Shown: positions 54,955-64,000 of the stretch, piece by piece
How positions within the stretch are numbered: position 1 is the stretch's first letter
Layout: each line of letters begins with the position of its first letter
NCBI GenBank assembly: GCA_003388555.1
Contig: QQVD01000050.1
Coordinates: 204,673-268,672 of the forward strand
Length of the DNA: 64,000 nucleotides
Direction: 5' to 3'
Source: Acidobacteriota bacterium
GTDB lineage: Bacteria > Acidobacteriota > Thermoanaerobaculia > Multivoradales > Multivoraceae
The notes under the pieces: generated by a model
Database searches by the model: none
Seen by the model: only the letters and a program-made list of their open reading frames with translations
What the model was told of the DNA's origin: nothing
Translations under genes and position numbers: made by a program

Positions 54955-57294
54955 CTAAGGAGTGGTCGCAGACCAGGACGAGGTGTCTCCAGCCTCAAAT
55001 CCGTCGGTGAACAGCCCACCGACGCAGTTGACGCAGAAGAGCGCGAAGTCCTGGTCGGTGCTCGAGCCGACGCCGGGCACTCCGTCGTCGGGCACGTCGG
55101 TGGCGCGTACGCGGACTGTGATCGCGCTGCGGCCGGGGTCGGCGTCGAGGAAGACGCCTTCGGTGTTGTTGCGGTCGTCGGCGGTGCCGCCGGTTGTGGA
55201 GAAGCCGTCGGGGCCGAAGACGTTGCCGAGCAGGGTGTCGGCGCCGTCGACGACCTCGAGGTCGAGGTCGTTGTTCCACGCCGGGGTGCTGCCGCCGAGG
55301 CCGTGGCCGGGGGCGTCGGTCCACACCAGCATCAAGCGCACCGGCTGCGCCGGATCGTCGACCTGGAAGACCCGCTCGAACACTCCGCCCGAGCCTTCGA
55401 AGCGGTGGCTCTGGTCGATCCAGGCGACCTCGGTGGCGGGGTCGAGCAGGGCGGCGGGCGCGGCGCGGCCCCAGCCCTGCTTGCTGTCGAACGGGTGTCC
55501 GAGGGTGCCGCCGTTGGCGTCGAGGTTTCCGGCCAGGCTGCGCGCGGTGGCGAGCAGCGCCGCCTTGATCAGCGCCGGCGACGGGTCGACGCCGCCGTAC
55601 AGGCCCCGGAACTGCTCGACGAAGAGCGCCACGGTGCCGGAGACGTGCGGCGACGCCATGCTGGTGCCGCACTTGAGGCCGTAGCCGCCGCCGAAGGTGT
55701 CGGTGGAGTCGACCGAGCAGCCGGGCGCGACGATGTGGGGGATGGTGCGGCCGTCGAGCGCCGGGCCGTGCGCGGTGTTGCCCGAGAGGTCGTCGATGTC
55801 GGTGATCTGGGTCGTCGAGCCCGTCTGCATCTTGGTCGAGCCGACGTTGATCAGGTTCTTCGCCTCGTCTGGCGTTCCCTGGGTCGAGGTGCCGCCGTTG
55901 CCGTTCATGAACGACAGCACGTAGGTGAACTCCTGGTTGCCGGCGGTGCCGGGATCGGCGTCGCGCACCCCGATGTCGACCTGCATCGTCTGGTTGTCGT
56001 AGCCCTGCGGCGAGCCCGAAGGGCCCCAGCTGTTGCCCGACAGCGCCGCGCCGTTGGTCTGCGAGTCGGCCATCAGCAGCAGCATGCCGCCGGGCTGGTT
56101 CATGAAGGGTAAGTAGACCTGCTCGATCATCGTCGCGCCCGGGGCGACGCCGAGGCCGCGCAGGAAGGTGCCGTGCGGTGTATTCACGGTGACGCCGCTG
56201 GCGCCGTCGGCCGCCATGATGCCGGCGGTGTGGGTGCCGTGGCTCGACGACGTGCTGCTGCAGGTGGTGCCGGTGCAGGACACCATGCGGCCGACGAGGT
56301 CGGCGTGGCTCTGGTTGACGCCGCCGTCGACGTTGGCGATCAGCACGCCGTCGCCGTCGACGCCGACGCTGGCGAGCCAGCCGAGGTAGTCGGGCAGCGC
56401 CAGGCTGGTCGCCAGGCTGACGTTGCCGGCGTGCACCTGGGCGCTCATCTCGCCGCGCAGGCCTCCGTCGGTGGGCACCTGGTGCACCGCATAGACGCCC
56501 GGCAGCGCCGCCACCCGAGGCAGCAGGTTGCCGGGGATGCGCAGGCCGAGCTCGGCGAACGAGCGGTCGAGCGTGCGGCGCAGGCCCACCTCGCCGCCGA
56601 GGCTCTCGAGGGAGCTGCGCAGGGTGGTGGCGTCGAAGGAGCGCACCACCAGCAGGCGCAGATCGGCGATTTCGCCTCCGAGTGAGCGCAGCGGCGGCAG
56701 CAGACGGAACTCGGGAGAGAAGAGGCCGACGTGGCGCAGCCAGGCCTCGGCCGTCGGTGCCCGCGTCGCGGCGACGTCGCCCCAGACGATGAGGGCGAAG
56801 GGATGCAGGGCGCGCAGCACCTCGAGGCCGGCGTCCTCGAGCTCACGCCGCCACTCGGCGCGGATCGGCGCCGCGAACTGCAGCAGGTGCAGCCGGTCAC
56901 CTGGGGCGGCGTTCGACCAGCTCGGGAAGAGAGCGGCCGAGGGCGTCGCGGCGTCGGTGGCGGGATCGAAGCGCCGGCCGCCGAGCTCGAGCTCGTAGCC
57001 CAGCGCGGTGGCCGCCACGTCGGCGTTGCGCCACGGCGCCAGGTCGGCCACCAGGGCGACCTCGAAGGCGCCGTAGTCGAGGCGCAACGGCGCCGCGGCG
57101 AGCAGATCGTCGACCGCCCCGGCGTCGCGCTCCAGTACGCGCACGGGGTGCAGCGAGGCGTCGGCCGTCGGCTGCAGGGCCGGAGCAGACGCAGCGACGG
57201 CGACGAGCAGGATCAGGATCGCGGCAGCGGTCGGCGCGACGGAGCGGAGAGGGCGGGCAGGGCGAACAGGGCGAACAGGATCGGCTTGGGGCAT
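54955..57294 (-). CDS. Secreted S8 (subtilisin-like) serine peptidase
   Basis: DGVLIANVDGGVNQSHADLVGR, SHGTHTAGIMAADG, CGTSMASPHVSGTVALFVEQ (Asp/His/Ser motifs); signal-like N-terminus; C-terminal DGFEAGDTSSWSATTP. Confidence 0.93.
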   Translation of the reverse strand: MPQADPVRPVRPARPLRSVAPTAAAILILLVAVAASAPALQPTADASLHPVRVLERDAGAVDDLLAAAPLRLDYGAFEVALVADLAPWRNADVAATALGYELELGGRRFDPATDAATPSAALFPSWSNAAPGDRLHLLQFAAPIRAEWRRELEDAGLEVLRALHPFALIVWGDVAATRAPTAEAWLRHVGLFSPEFRLLPPLRSLGGEIADLRLLVVRSFDATTLRSSLESLGGEVGLRRTLDRSFAELGLRIPGNLLPRVAALPGVYAVHQVPTDGGLRGEMSAQVHAGNVSLATSLALPDYLGWLASVGVDGDGVLIANVDGGVNQSHADLVGRMVSCTGTTCSSTSSSHGTHTAGIMAADGASGVTVNTPHGTFLRGLGVAPGATMIEQVYLPFMNQPGGMLLLMADSQTNGAALSGNSWGPSGSPQGYDNQTMQVDIGVRDADPGTAGNQEFTYVLSFMNGNGGTSTQGTPDEAKNLINVGSTKMQTGSTTQITDIDDLSGNTAHGPALDGRTIPHIVAPGCSVDSTDTFGGGYGLKCGTSMASPHVSGTVALFVEQFRGLYGGVDPSPALIKAALLATARSLAGNLDANGGTLGHPFDSKQGWGRAAPAALLDPATEVAWIDQSHRFEGSGGVFERVFQVDDPAQPVRLMLVWTDAPGHGLGGSTPAWNNDLDLEVVDGADTLLGNVFGPDGFSTTGGTADDRNNTEGVFLDADPGRSAITVRVRATDVPDDGVPGVGSSTDQDFALFCVNCVGGLFTDGFEAGDTSSWSATTP

Positions 57295-57661
57295 CGGATC
57301 TCGTCTGAGTTCGAGCTCGGGCCATCGCATCGGATCACGGCGGATCTGCGCGGGCTGGTCGGCGGAGCTTGGTTGGCGGAGGAGAGCGGCGACGAGAAGT
57401 AGGAGCGGAGCTTCGCCGGAGCCTCGAGGTGCTCCCGCGATCGCGAACTGTCGGTCGTGGCGCCACCGCGGATGCCGCCTGCGCTGCTGCGGTTGCGGAG
57501 GTATCGGGAGGGTGCTTCGGAGCGTGGCTTCGGGCGCGGCCTCTCCCATTCCGCGGAGGCGCTTCGAGTCTGCCAGATCCGGCGCTCCTGCGTTTCGGAG
57601 CGTCGGCTGCCCTGCTCGGTGAGGTGGCTCCAGGGGTGGTGAGATCTGGCGCGCCAGGTCG

Positions 57662-58384
57662 TCAGGGCTGTCCGGGGCGGTGGTCCTTGCCGAGATACCC
57701 GCGCAGGTCGAGCATCGGCGCTCGGATCGCGGCGATCGCCTCGGCCGGCCGGGTCTCCGCCTTGGCGGCGAGATCGAGGAGGTGGTCGCTGAGCAGCTGG
57801 TAGGCGCTGGCGGTGGTCTCGATGCGCGCCGTGGCGGCCTGCGAAGAGAAGCGGCTGGCGAGGTTGCGGAAGGCGGGCGCGGCGTTGCGGATGCCGTCCC
57901 GGAGCAGGAGATTGTGCTGCCGGTCGAGGCGGAGCAGCTCGAGCGCGAGGCTGCGGAACTCGTGCGCCAGCGCGACGAGCGCCCACTGGTCCAGCGAGCT
58001 GAAGATCGCCGCGACGCGCTGCGCCTCCGGGTCGAGGGTCGCCGTCACGTCGCCCTGGGTGATCACCACCGGCTCGGCTCCGGGTCGGCCCGGCGGGGCC
58101 TTCGAAGGCCGCGGCTTCGGCGCCGGATGATCGATGCGCACGTAGTCCTCGCGCGCCACCTCCTGGCCCGCGGCGCGGCTGGCCTCGAGATCGACCAGGC
58201 TGGCGCGGATCGCCGCCAGGTTGCCGTGCTCGTCGGTGTAGACCACCTGACGACCGCGTTCCTCCCAGGGGCCGCGGGTCTGGATCCTCGCCCCGTCGAT
58301 GAGCACCAGGACCTCGGCGATGGCGGGGGTTGCCAGAACCAACAGGGCGAGAGTCAGTGCGAGCGCGGTGGCCAGACGCGTCAT
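57662..58384 (-). CDS. Secreted hypothetical protein
   Basis: 240 aa; MTRLATALALTLALLVLATPAIAEVLVLIDGARIQTRGPWEERGRQVVYTDEHGNLAAI. Confidence 0.78.
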   Translation of the reverse strand: MTRLATALALTLALLVLATPAIAEVLVLIDGARIQTRGPWEERGRQVVYTDEHGNLAAIRASLVDLEASRAAGQEVAREDYVRIDHPAPKPRPSKAPPGRPGAEPVVITQGDVTATLDPEAQRVAAIFSSLDQWALVALAHEFRSLALELLRLDRQHNLLLRDGIRNAAPAFRNLASRFSSQAATARIETTASAYQLLSDHLLDLAAKAETRPAEAIAAIRAPMLDLRGYLGKDHRPGQP

Positions 58385-58643
58385 GTGCTGCTCCGGCAGA
58401 GGATGTGCTTCGGTGCACCGGGGCGCAGCGCCGTGGCTGAGCCGCCGTCGAAGTCAGGAGGAGGATCCAGGCTAGCAGCCACAAGGAATGCCGGTCGTCG
58501 CGGCAGTGCCCAGGTAGCCGCCGGAGAGCCGGCGGGCTGGCTCGGAGGCGACCACCGATGTGGTCCGGAATCGGCCGCTCACGGCCTTCCAGCCGAGGCA
58601 GACGGTGATCGGGGAAGTGGCCCGTGGGGCGTGAGTCGCCGAG

Positions 58644-61190
58644 CTACGCCAACCCCGGCCGCACCAGCTCGAGCGGCCCCGAGCGCTCGTACTTGCGCGC
58701 CGGGTTGTTGACGATCGCGGCGAGCGGCGCGGCGTCGTAGGAGGTGGCGACGCGCTCGGCGGGCGGCGTGCCGTAGGTGGTGGTGCGCTGTCGGGGCTCG
58801 CGGCCGCAGCCTCGGATCAGCTCGTCCATCTGCTCGGGCGGCAGCTCCTCGCCCCAGGAGGCGCCGGCGGCGCGGGTGATGCTCTCGTTCATCAGAGTGC
58901 CGCCGAGGTCGTTGACGCCGGCGCGCAGGCAGGCGGCGACGCCCTGCGGCCCCATCTTCACCCACGACGCCTGCACGCTGGGGAAGTGCGGCGCCAGGGC
59001 GAGGCGGGCGACGGCGTGCATCAGCACCGCCTCGCGGAAGGTGGGGCCCTTGCGGGCGCGGTTCTTGAGGTAGATCGGCGCCTCCATCGGCACGAAGGGC
59101 AGCGGCACGAACTCGGTGAAGCCGCCGCTGCGCTGCTGCAGCTCGCGCAGGCGCAGCAGGTGGCGGGCCCAGTGCACCGGCTGCTCGACGTGGCCGTACA
59201 TGATCGTCGCGGTGGTACGGATGCCGAGCGAGTGCGCGGTCTGCATCACCTCGAGCCACTGCGCGGTGTTGATCTTGTCGGGGCAGAGCACGGCGCGCAC
59301 CTCGTCGTCGAGGATCTCGGCGGCGGTGCCGGGCAGCGTGCCGAGGCCGGCCTCGCGCAGCTGCTCGAGGTAGTCGCCGAGCGGCAGGCCGAGGGTCGCG
59401 GCGCCCTGCCACACCTCGAGCGGCGAGAAGGCGTGCACGTGCATCCCGGGCGCCGCCTGCTTCACCGCGTGCACGATCTCGAGGTAGGTGGCGCCGGTGT
59501 AGTCGGGGTGGATGCCGCCCTGCATGCACACCTCGGTGGCGCCGCGCTGCCACGCCTCGCGCACCCGGCGCTGGATCTCGGCCGGCTCCAGGTCGTAGGG
59601 CCTGCCGCGCAGGTTCTCGGTCAGCTTGCCCTTCGAGAAGGCGCAGAACTGGCACTTGAAGTAGCAGACGTTGGTGTAGTTGATGTTGCGGTTGACGACG
59701 TAGGTCACCGCGTCGCCGTTCATCTCGCCGCGCAGCGCGTCGGCGGCGTCGCAGACGGCGCGGAAATCGCTACCGCGGGCGGCGAAGAGCGCCACCAGGT
59801 CGGCCTCGCCGAGAGCCTCGCCCTGCTCGCGCCGGCGCAGGATCTGCTCGACCTCGGAGGAGACGGGTCGATTCGGCCTCGCCGCGGGGACCTGGTCGCC
59901 GGTCGTCGTGCCGACCTCGAGCAGCGCCACCTCGCGCTCCGGCAGGCCCTCGAGGGCGCCGGGCGTCCAGCTCTCGCAGCGCGCGTAGCCGCTGGCGTCG
60001 ATGCGCTGCAGCACCGCGCCGCGCAGAGCCGGGTCGACCCAGTGCTCGGCGTCGAGCGCGTAGCGCGGATAGATCGTCAGCCGCTCGAGCAGCTCCTTGC
60101 CGGCCGCCTCGGTGCGTCGGCGCAGCTCGTCGAGCTGGGGCCAGGGCGCCTCGGGGTTGACGAAGTCGGGTGTGATCGGCGAGACGCCGCCCCAGTCGTT
60201 GATCCCCGCCTCGACCAGCCGCTCGAGGGCGCCGGAGCCGAGGTCGCTGAGGTTGGGCGGCACCTGCAGGCTCATCTCGGGTCCGAGAACGAGGCGCGCC
60301 ACCGCGACGGTCCACAGCAGCTCCTGCTCGGAGGGCTCCGGTGCATCGGCCATGCGGGTGTCGGGCTTGGCGCGGAAGTTCTGGACGATGACCTCCTGCA
60401 GGTGACCGTAGGCGCGCTGCACCGCGGCGAGGGCGAGCAGGGCCTCGAGACGTTCTGCGCGCGTCTCGCCGATGCCGATCAGCACCCCGGAGGTGAACGG
60501 CACCCGGGCCTCGCCGGCGAGGCGCAGGGTCTCGACCCGGGCTGCCGGGGCTTTGTCGGGGCAGCCGTAGTGCGCCTGGCCCTTCTCGAGCAGGCGCTCC
60601 GAGACGCTCTCGAGCATGATCCCCATCGACGGCGCCAGGGGCCGCAGGGTGCGGAGGTCCTCGGCGGTCATCAGGCCGGGGTTGAGGTGCGGCAGCAGCC
60701 CGGTCTCGCGGAAGACCAGCTCGGCCGCCTCGGCGAGGTAGCCCAGAGTGGTCTCGTGGCCGAGCGCCGCGAGGCCTTCGCGCGCCGCCTTCCAGCGCAG
60801 CTCCGGCTTGTCGCCGAGGGTGAAGAGCGCCTCCTTGCAACCGGCCTCGGCGGCGGGTCGGGCGACCTGGAGCAGGCGCTCGGGCGACAGGTACGCTGCC
60901 TCGCCGGGCTTCGGCGGCTGTGCGAAGACGCAGTAGTGGCAGATGTCGCGGCAGAGGTGGGTCAGCGGCAGGAAGACCTTCTTCGAGAACGAGACGCGCT
61001 CGCCCCAGCCCTGGTCGCGAAGGGCCGCGGCGCGGTGCAGCAGCTCGGCGAGGGGAACCGCGTCGAGCCGTCGCGCCGCCTCGGCGACCTCGGAGCGCCA
61101 GGCGGCGGCGGCGAGATCGGCCGGATCGAGGGACTGCACCGCATCGGTGAGGGCGCGCAGCCGCTGTTCGAGGGAGAGCAGGTCGCTCAT
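58644..61190 (-). CDS. fbiC: Fused 7,8-didemethyl-8-hydroxy-5-deazariboflavin (FO) synthase, CofG-CofH
   Basis: Two radical-SAM motifs: CRDICHYC in the N-terminal half (FSKKVFLPLTHLCRDICHYCVFAQPP) and CYFKCQFC in the C-terminal half (NRNINYTNVCYFKCQFCAFSKG). Confidence 0.94.
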   Translation of the reverse strand: MSDLLSLEQRLRALTDAVQSLDPADLAAAAWRSEVAEAARRLDAVPLAELLHRAAALRDQGWGERVSFSKKVFLPLTHLCRDICHYCVFAQPPKPGEAAYLSPERLLQVARPAAEAGCKEALFTLGDKPELRWKAAREGLAALGHETTLGYLAEAAELVFRETGLLPHLNPGLMTAEDLRTLRPLAPSMGIMLESVSERLLEKGQAHYGCPDKAPAARVETLRLAGEARVPFTSGVLIGIGETRAERLEALLALAAVQRAYGHLQEVIVQNFRAKPDTRMADAPEPSEQELLWTVAVARLVLGPEMSLQVPPNLSDLGSGALERLVEAGINDWGGVSPITPDFVNPEAPWPQLDELRRRTEAAGKELLERLTIYPRYALDAEHWVDPALRGAVLQRIDASGYARCESWTPGALEGLPEREVALLEVGTTTGDQVPAARPNRPVSSEVEQILRRREQGEALGEADLVALFAARGSDFRAVCDAADALRGEMNGDAVTYVVNRNINYTNVCYFKCQFCAFSKGKLTENLRGRPYDLEPAEIQRRVREAWQRGATEVCMQGGIHPDYTGATYLEIVHAVKQAAPGMHVHAFSPLEVWQGAATLGLPLGDYLEQLREAGLGTLPGTAAEILDDEVRAVLCPDKINTAQWLEVMQTAHSLGIRTTATIMYGHVEQPVHWARHLLRLRELQQRSGGFTEFVPLPFVPMEAPIYLKNRARKGPTFREAVLMHAVARLALAPHFPSVQASWVKMGPQGVAACLRAGVNDLGGTLMNESITRAAGASWGEELPPEQMDELIRGCGREPRQRTTTYGTPPAERVATSYDAAPLAAIVNNPARKYERSGPLELVRPGLA

Positions 61191-62020
61191 CGGCTCACCT
61201 CGAGCGCCTGGGCCGAAGCGTCGGCCGGCCCAGTGAGCGGACCGGCGGAGAAGCGCTCGAGCAGGAAACGCGCGGCGCGCGATCCGTCCCCCGGCGCGCA
61301 GCGGCCTCCGGCGCGCAGCCGTTCGAGGACCAGCTCGAGGTCGTCGGGGTCGTCGAGGTCGAGGCCGAGGCGCTCGTCCCTGTAGCGCGTCACCGCGCCG
61401 GGCGGCGCGGCAGCGAGGTGGCGGCGCGCGCTGCCGGCGCCGAATGCCGGCGCGATCGCGGTCGGCGGCTGCAGCACCAGCGCGTTGGTGCCGTCGCCGT
61501 GGCGGTCCTCGGCGACGAGTACCCGCGCCGAGGTGGCGACGTCGTCGAATGCGGCGAGCAGGTGCTCGATGTCGGCGCCGCGCACCAGCGGCAGATCGAT
61601 CGGCAGGATCAGCAGACGCTCGGCGCCGCCTCGCTCGAGCTCGCGGGCGGCGGCGGCGAGGGCGGCGTTGAGGCGCGGCTCGGCGCCGTCGTGGCGGACG
61701 GCAGCCGGCTCCCGGTGCTCCGGCTCGGCGATCAGCAGCGCCTGCCATCGCGCCGCGGCGCCGGAGGCGGCCGGAGCGTTGCTGACCAGGGCGATGCCGG
61801 CGAGCACACCACGTTCACGCAGCACGGCGAGCTGTGCCAGACGATCCTCGAGCAGGTGCCGCGCGAGCAGCTCGCGCTCGGCGTCGTCGAGCACGGTCAG
61901 CCGGCTCTTCGACCGGCCCGGCCGTTTGACCGGCAGCAGTGCCCAGGTCGCGGCGGGACCGTGGGCGACGTCGCGGCCGGCGCTGGATGGCTCGTCGATG
62001 GCTGGCGGGGCTTCGCTCAT
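61187..62020 (-). CDS. cofC: 2-phospho-L-lactate (or phosphoenolpyruvate) guanylyltransferase, CofC/FbiD family
   Basis: TWALLPVKRPGRSKSRLTVLDDAERELLARHLLEDRLAQLAV...; 4-bp overlap with fbiC. Confidence 0.88.
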   Translation of the reverse strand: MSEAPPAIDEPSSAGRDVAHGPAATWALLPVKRPGRSKSRLTVLDDAERELLARHLLEDRLAQLAVLRERGVLAGIALVSNAPAASGAAARWQALLIAEPEHREPAAVRHDGAEPRLNAALAAAARELERGGAERLLILPIDLPLVRGADIEHLLAAFDDVATSARVLVAEDRHGDGTNALVLQPPTAIAPAFGAGSARRHLAAAPPGAVTRYRDERLGLDLDDPDDLELVLERLRAGGRCAPGDGSRAARFLLERFSAGPLTGPADASAQALEVSR

Positions 62021-62237
62021 GGTGGCCAAGGGGCTGGCGGGCGGGAGCGGCCGCCGTGAAGGCGGATCCCGCCGTCGACCGGGAGGCACAGTGTAGCGCC
62101 CAGCGGTGGCGCTGACTGCAGGGCCGAGGGGACTGCTTGGCCGCCGCTATGATCCGCCACGCCCGACGTCGAGCCGACCGGACCGCAGCGTCCGCGGAGC
62201 GCCAGGCAGCGTCGCGAGCTCGGGAGGCAGAGCGCCG

Positions 62238-63806
62238 ATGACCATCGATCCCAGGACTCCCGTCGTCGTCGCGGTCGGGCAGCACACCCAGCACCAGCTG
62301 CCGGCGGAGCTGCCGGAGGGCCGCGCGCCGTCGGCGGTCGACCTGATGGCGGAGGCGGCACGCGCCGCGCTGGCCGACAGCGGTGTGGAGCCCGGCGGAC
62401 TGGCCGCGGCTCTCGACGGACTGGTGGCGGTGCGCACCTTCCCCGATTCGACGGTGCGGCCGCTGCCCGAGAAGCGCGCCACCAACCCGCCGCGCTCGGT
62501 CGCCCGCCGCATCGGTGCCGATCCACGCTGGGCGGCGTACACCACCGCCGGCGGCGACGTGCCGCAGCGGGTGCTCGGCGAGCTCGCCGGGCGGATCGCC
62601 GCGGGGGAGCTCGACAGCGCTCTGCTGGTCGGCGGCGAGATCCTGGCGACGGCGAAGCACGCTGCGCGGTTGGGAGTGGAGCTCGACCACTCGGAGGACG
62701 TGCCAGGGCAGCTCGAGGATCGCGGCTTCGGCACCCTGTGGCTCGACAAGAGCGACATCCAGCAGCGGCTCTACCGGCCGATCGACATCTACCCGCTGTT
62801 CGAGACCGCGATCCGCGCCCGCCGCGGCGTCAGCGTGGAACGCCACCTGCGCAGCATGGGCGAGCTCTTCGAGCCCTTCTGCGAGGTCGCGGTGACCAAC
62901 CGCTACACCTACCGTTCACGGCTGCTCTCGGCGGAGCGCATCGCCGACCCGAGTGGCCGCAACGGCTTCATCGGCCACCCCTACACCCGGGCGATGAACG
63001 CCCGCGACACGGTGGACATGGCGGCGGCGGTGATCGTGACCTCGGTGGAGAAGGCGCGCGCCCTGGCGGTCGCGGAGGATCGTTGGGTCTACCTGCACGG
63101 CTGCGGCGCGCTGCGCGACGCGCTCTACCTGCGCGACCGGCGCGACTTCCACTCGTCGCCGGCGATCGAGCGTCTCGGCGAGCGGGTGCTGGGCGCGTCC
63201 GGGGTCGGCATCGACGACGTCGAGCACATCGACCTGTACAGCTGCTTCCCGTCGGCGGTGGAGATCGCCTGCGAGGCGTTGGGCCTGCGCGAGGACGACC
63301 AGCGGGGGCTGACCCTGACCGGTGGCCTGCCGTTCTTCGGCGGCCCGGGCAACGACTACTCGCTGCACGCGATCGCCGAGGCGGTGGGCCGTTGCCGCCT
63401 GTCACCCGGGTCCTACGCCCTGGTGAGCGCCAACGGCGGCAGCGTCACCAAGCACGCGATAGGGGTCTACTCGACGCGGCCTAGGCAGGGCGCCTGGAAG
63501 CTGCTGGACCTCGCCGAGGATCAACGAGAGATCGACACCATCGCCGGGCCGCCGACGGTCGACGCGCCCGAGTCGGGGCGCGCCGAGCTCGAGACCTGCA
63601 CGGTGGTGCATTCCGAGGGGCAACCGGTGTCGGGCTTCGTCATCGCGCGCAAGGCGGAGGGCGCTGACCGCGGCGCCCGCTTCATCGGCCGGGTGCCGGC
63701 GGATGGCGGCCTCGAGGAGCTGATGGGCGACGACGCCGTGGGGCTGGAGTGCCGGGTGGAGGTGGACGGCGAGGGGATGAATGTGGTGCGGATAGGCAGG
63801 GGCTAG
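62238..63806 (+). CDS. Thiolase-fold acetyl-CoA acetyltransferase-like protein
   Basis: TPVVVAVGQHTQHQLP...VDLMAEAARAALADSG...DLYSCFPSAVEIACEALGL...TGGLPFFGGPGNDYSLHAIAEAV. Confidence 0.88.
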   Translation: MTIDPRTPVVVAVGQHTQHQLPAELPEGRAPSAVDLMAEAARAALADSGVEPGGLAAALDGLVAVRTFPDSTVRPLPEKRATNPPRSVARRIGADPRWAAYTTAGGDVPQRVLGELAGRIAAGELDSALLVGGEILATAKHAARLGVELDHSEDVPGQLEDRGFGTLWLDKSDIQQRLYRPIDIYPLFETAIRARRGVSVERHLRSMGELFEPFCEVAVTNRYTYRSRLLSAERIADPSGRNGFIGHPYTRAMNARDTVDMAAAVIVTSVEKARALAVAEDRWVYLHGCGALRDALYLRDRRDFHSSPAIERLGERVLGASGVGIDDVEHIDLYSCFPSAVEIACEALGLREDDQRGLTLTGGLPFFGGPGNDYSLHAIAEAVGRCRLSPGSYALVSANGGSVTKHAIGVYSTRPRQGAWKLLDLAEDQREIDTIAGPPTVDAPESGRAELETCTVVHSEGQPVSGFVIARKAEGADRGARFIGRVPADGGLEELMGDDAVGLECRVEVDGEGMNVVRIGRG

Positions 63807-63885
63807 GGGTCAGGGGTTGGGGGTCAGGGGTCAGGGGTCAGGGATCAGGGGTCAGGGGTTAGGGGTTAGGGAAAAGGGAAAAGGA
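63805..63885. repeat. Degenerate telomere-like heptad repeat (GGGGTCA/GGGGTTA)n followed by GGGAAAA units
   Basis: taggggtcaggggttgggggtcaggggtcaggggtcagggatcaggggtcaggggttaggggttagggaaaagggaaaagga. Confidence 0.92.
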
Positions 63886-64000
63886 GGGCAGAGGGCAGAG
63901 GGCAGAGGGCAGAGGGCAGAGGGCAGAGGGCAGAGGGCAGAGGGCAGAGGGCAGAGGGCAGAGGGCAGAGGGCAGAGGGCAGAGGGCAGAGGGCAGAGGG
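63886..64000. repeat. Perfect heptanucleotide tandem repeat (GGGCAGA)n, about 16 units, continuing past the right edge
   Basis: Uninterrupted gggcaga units from 63886 to the window end. Confidence 0.97.

Noticed and set aside
58986-61385. 799-aa plus-strand ORF opposite FO synthase
   Set aside because: Shadow frame; the radical-SAM motifs are on the minus strand.
63805-64000. Possible CRISPR array at the right end
   Set aside because: Seven-nucleotide contiguous units with no spacers; simple tandem repeat, not CRISPR.
1-64000. tRNA, rRNA, transposase or phage genes
   Set aside because: Intergenic gaps were scanned by eye and no convincing cloverleaf, rRNA segment, transposase or integrase was recognised; a tRNAscan/Infernal run would be needed to be certain.

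Overview
High-GC bacterial window, probably Acidobacteriota/Thermoanaerobaculia-like. That placement is inferred from GC content, two ADOP-type permeases and C-terminal motifs, not tested. It carries two surface-glycan loci (about 1-14 kb and 36-54.4 kb) separated by housekeeping and secreted-protein genes. The left locus has a tightly coupled minus-strand set: asparagine-synthetase-like amide synthetase (cut by the left edge), nucleotidyltransferase, HPr-kinase-like protein, ABC exporter and two glycosyltransferases. A divergent lasso-peptide B2-like transglutaminase-fold protease sits beside it. Next to this is a bacillosamine-type cassette (PglC-, PglF-, PglD- and PglE/LegC-like) and a WecA/MraY-like transferase. 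The middle contains two ADOP permeases, a VPS10/BNR-repeat secreted protein, a BlaI-M56 (BlaR1-like) pair with an unusual Glu-rich coiled-coil tail, CorA, and a B12-dependent ribonucleotide reductase with candidate tandem NrdR boxes 32 bp apart. It also contains a Tat-type class V aminotransferase. The right glycan locus encodes glycosyltransferases, a flippase, an O-antigen ligase/polymerase, two sulfotransferases, two SGNH hydrolases, a carbamoyltransferase and a three-enzyme UDP-L-6-deoxy-HexNAc module. The end of the window has a subtilisin-like protease, an F420 pair (fused FO synthase plus CofC), a thiolase-like protein and a heptanucleotide tandem repeat that runs off the right edge. 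Several dispersed intergenic palindromes and about 111/119-bp tandem repeats are visible. All product calls come from reading the translations; no database search was run.
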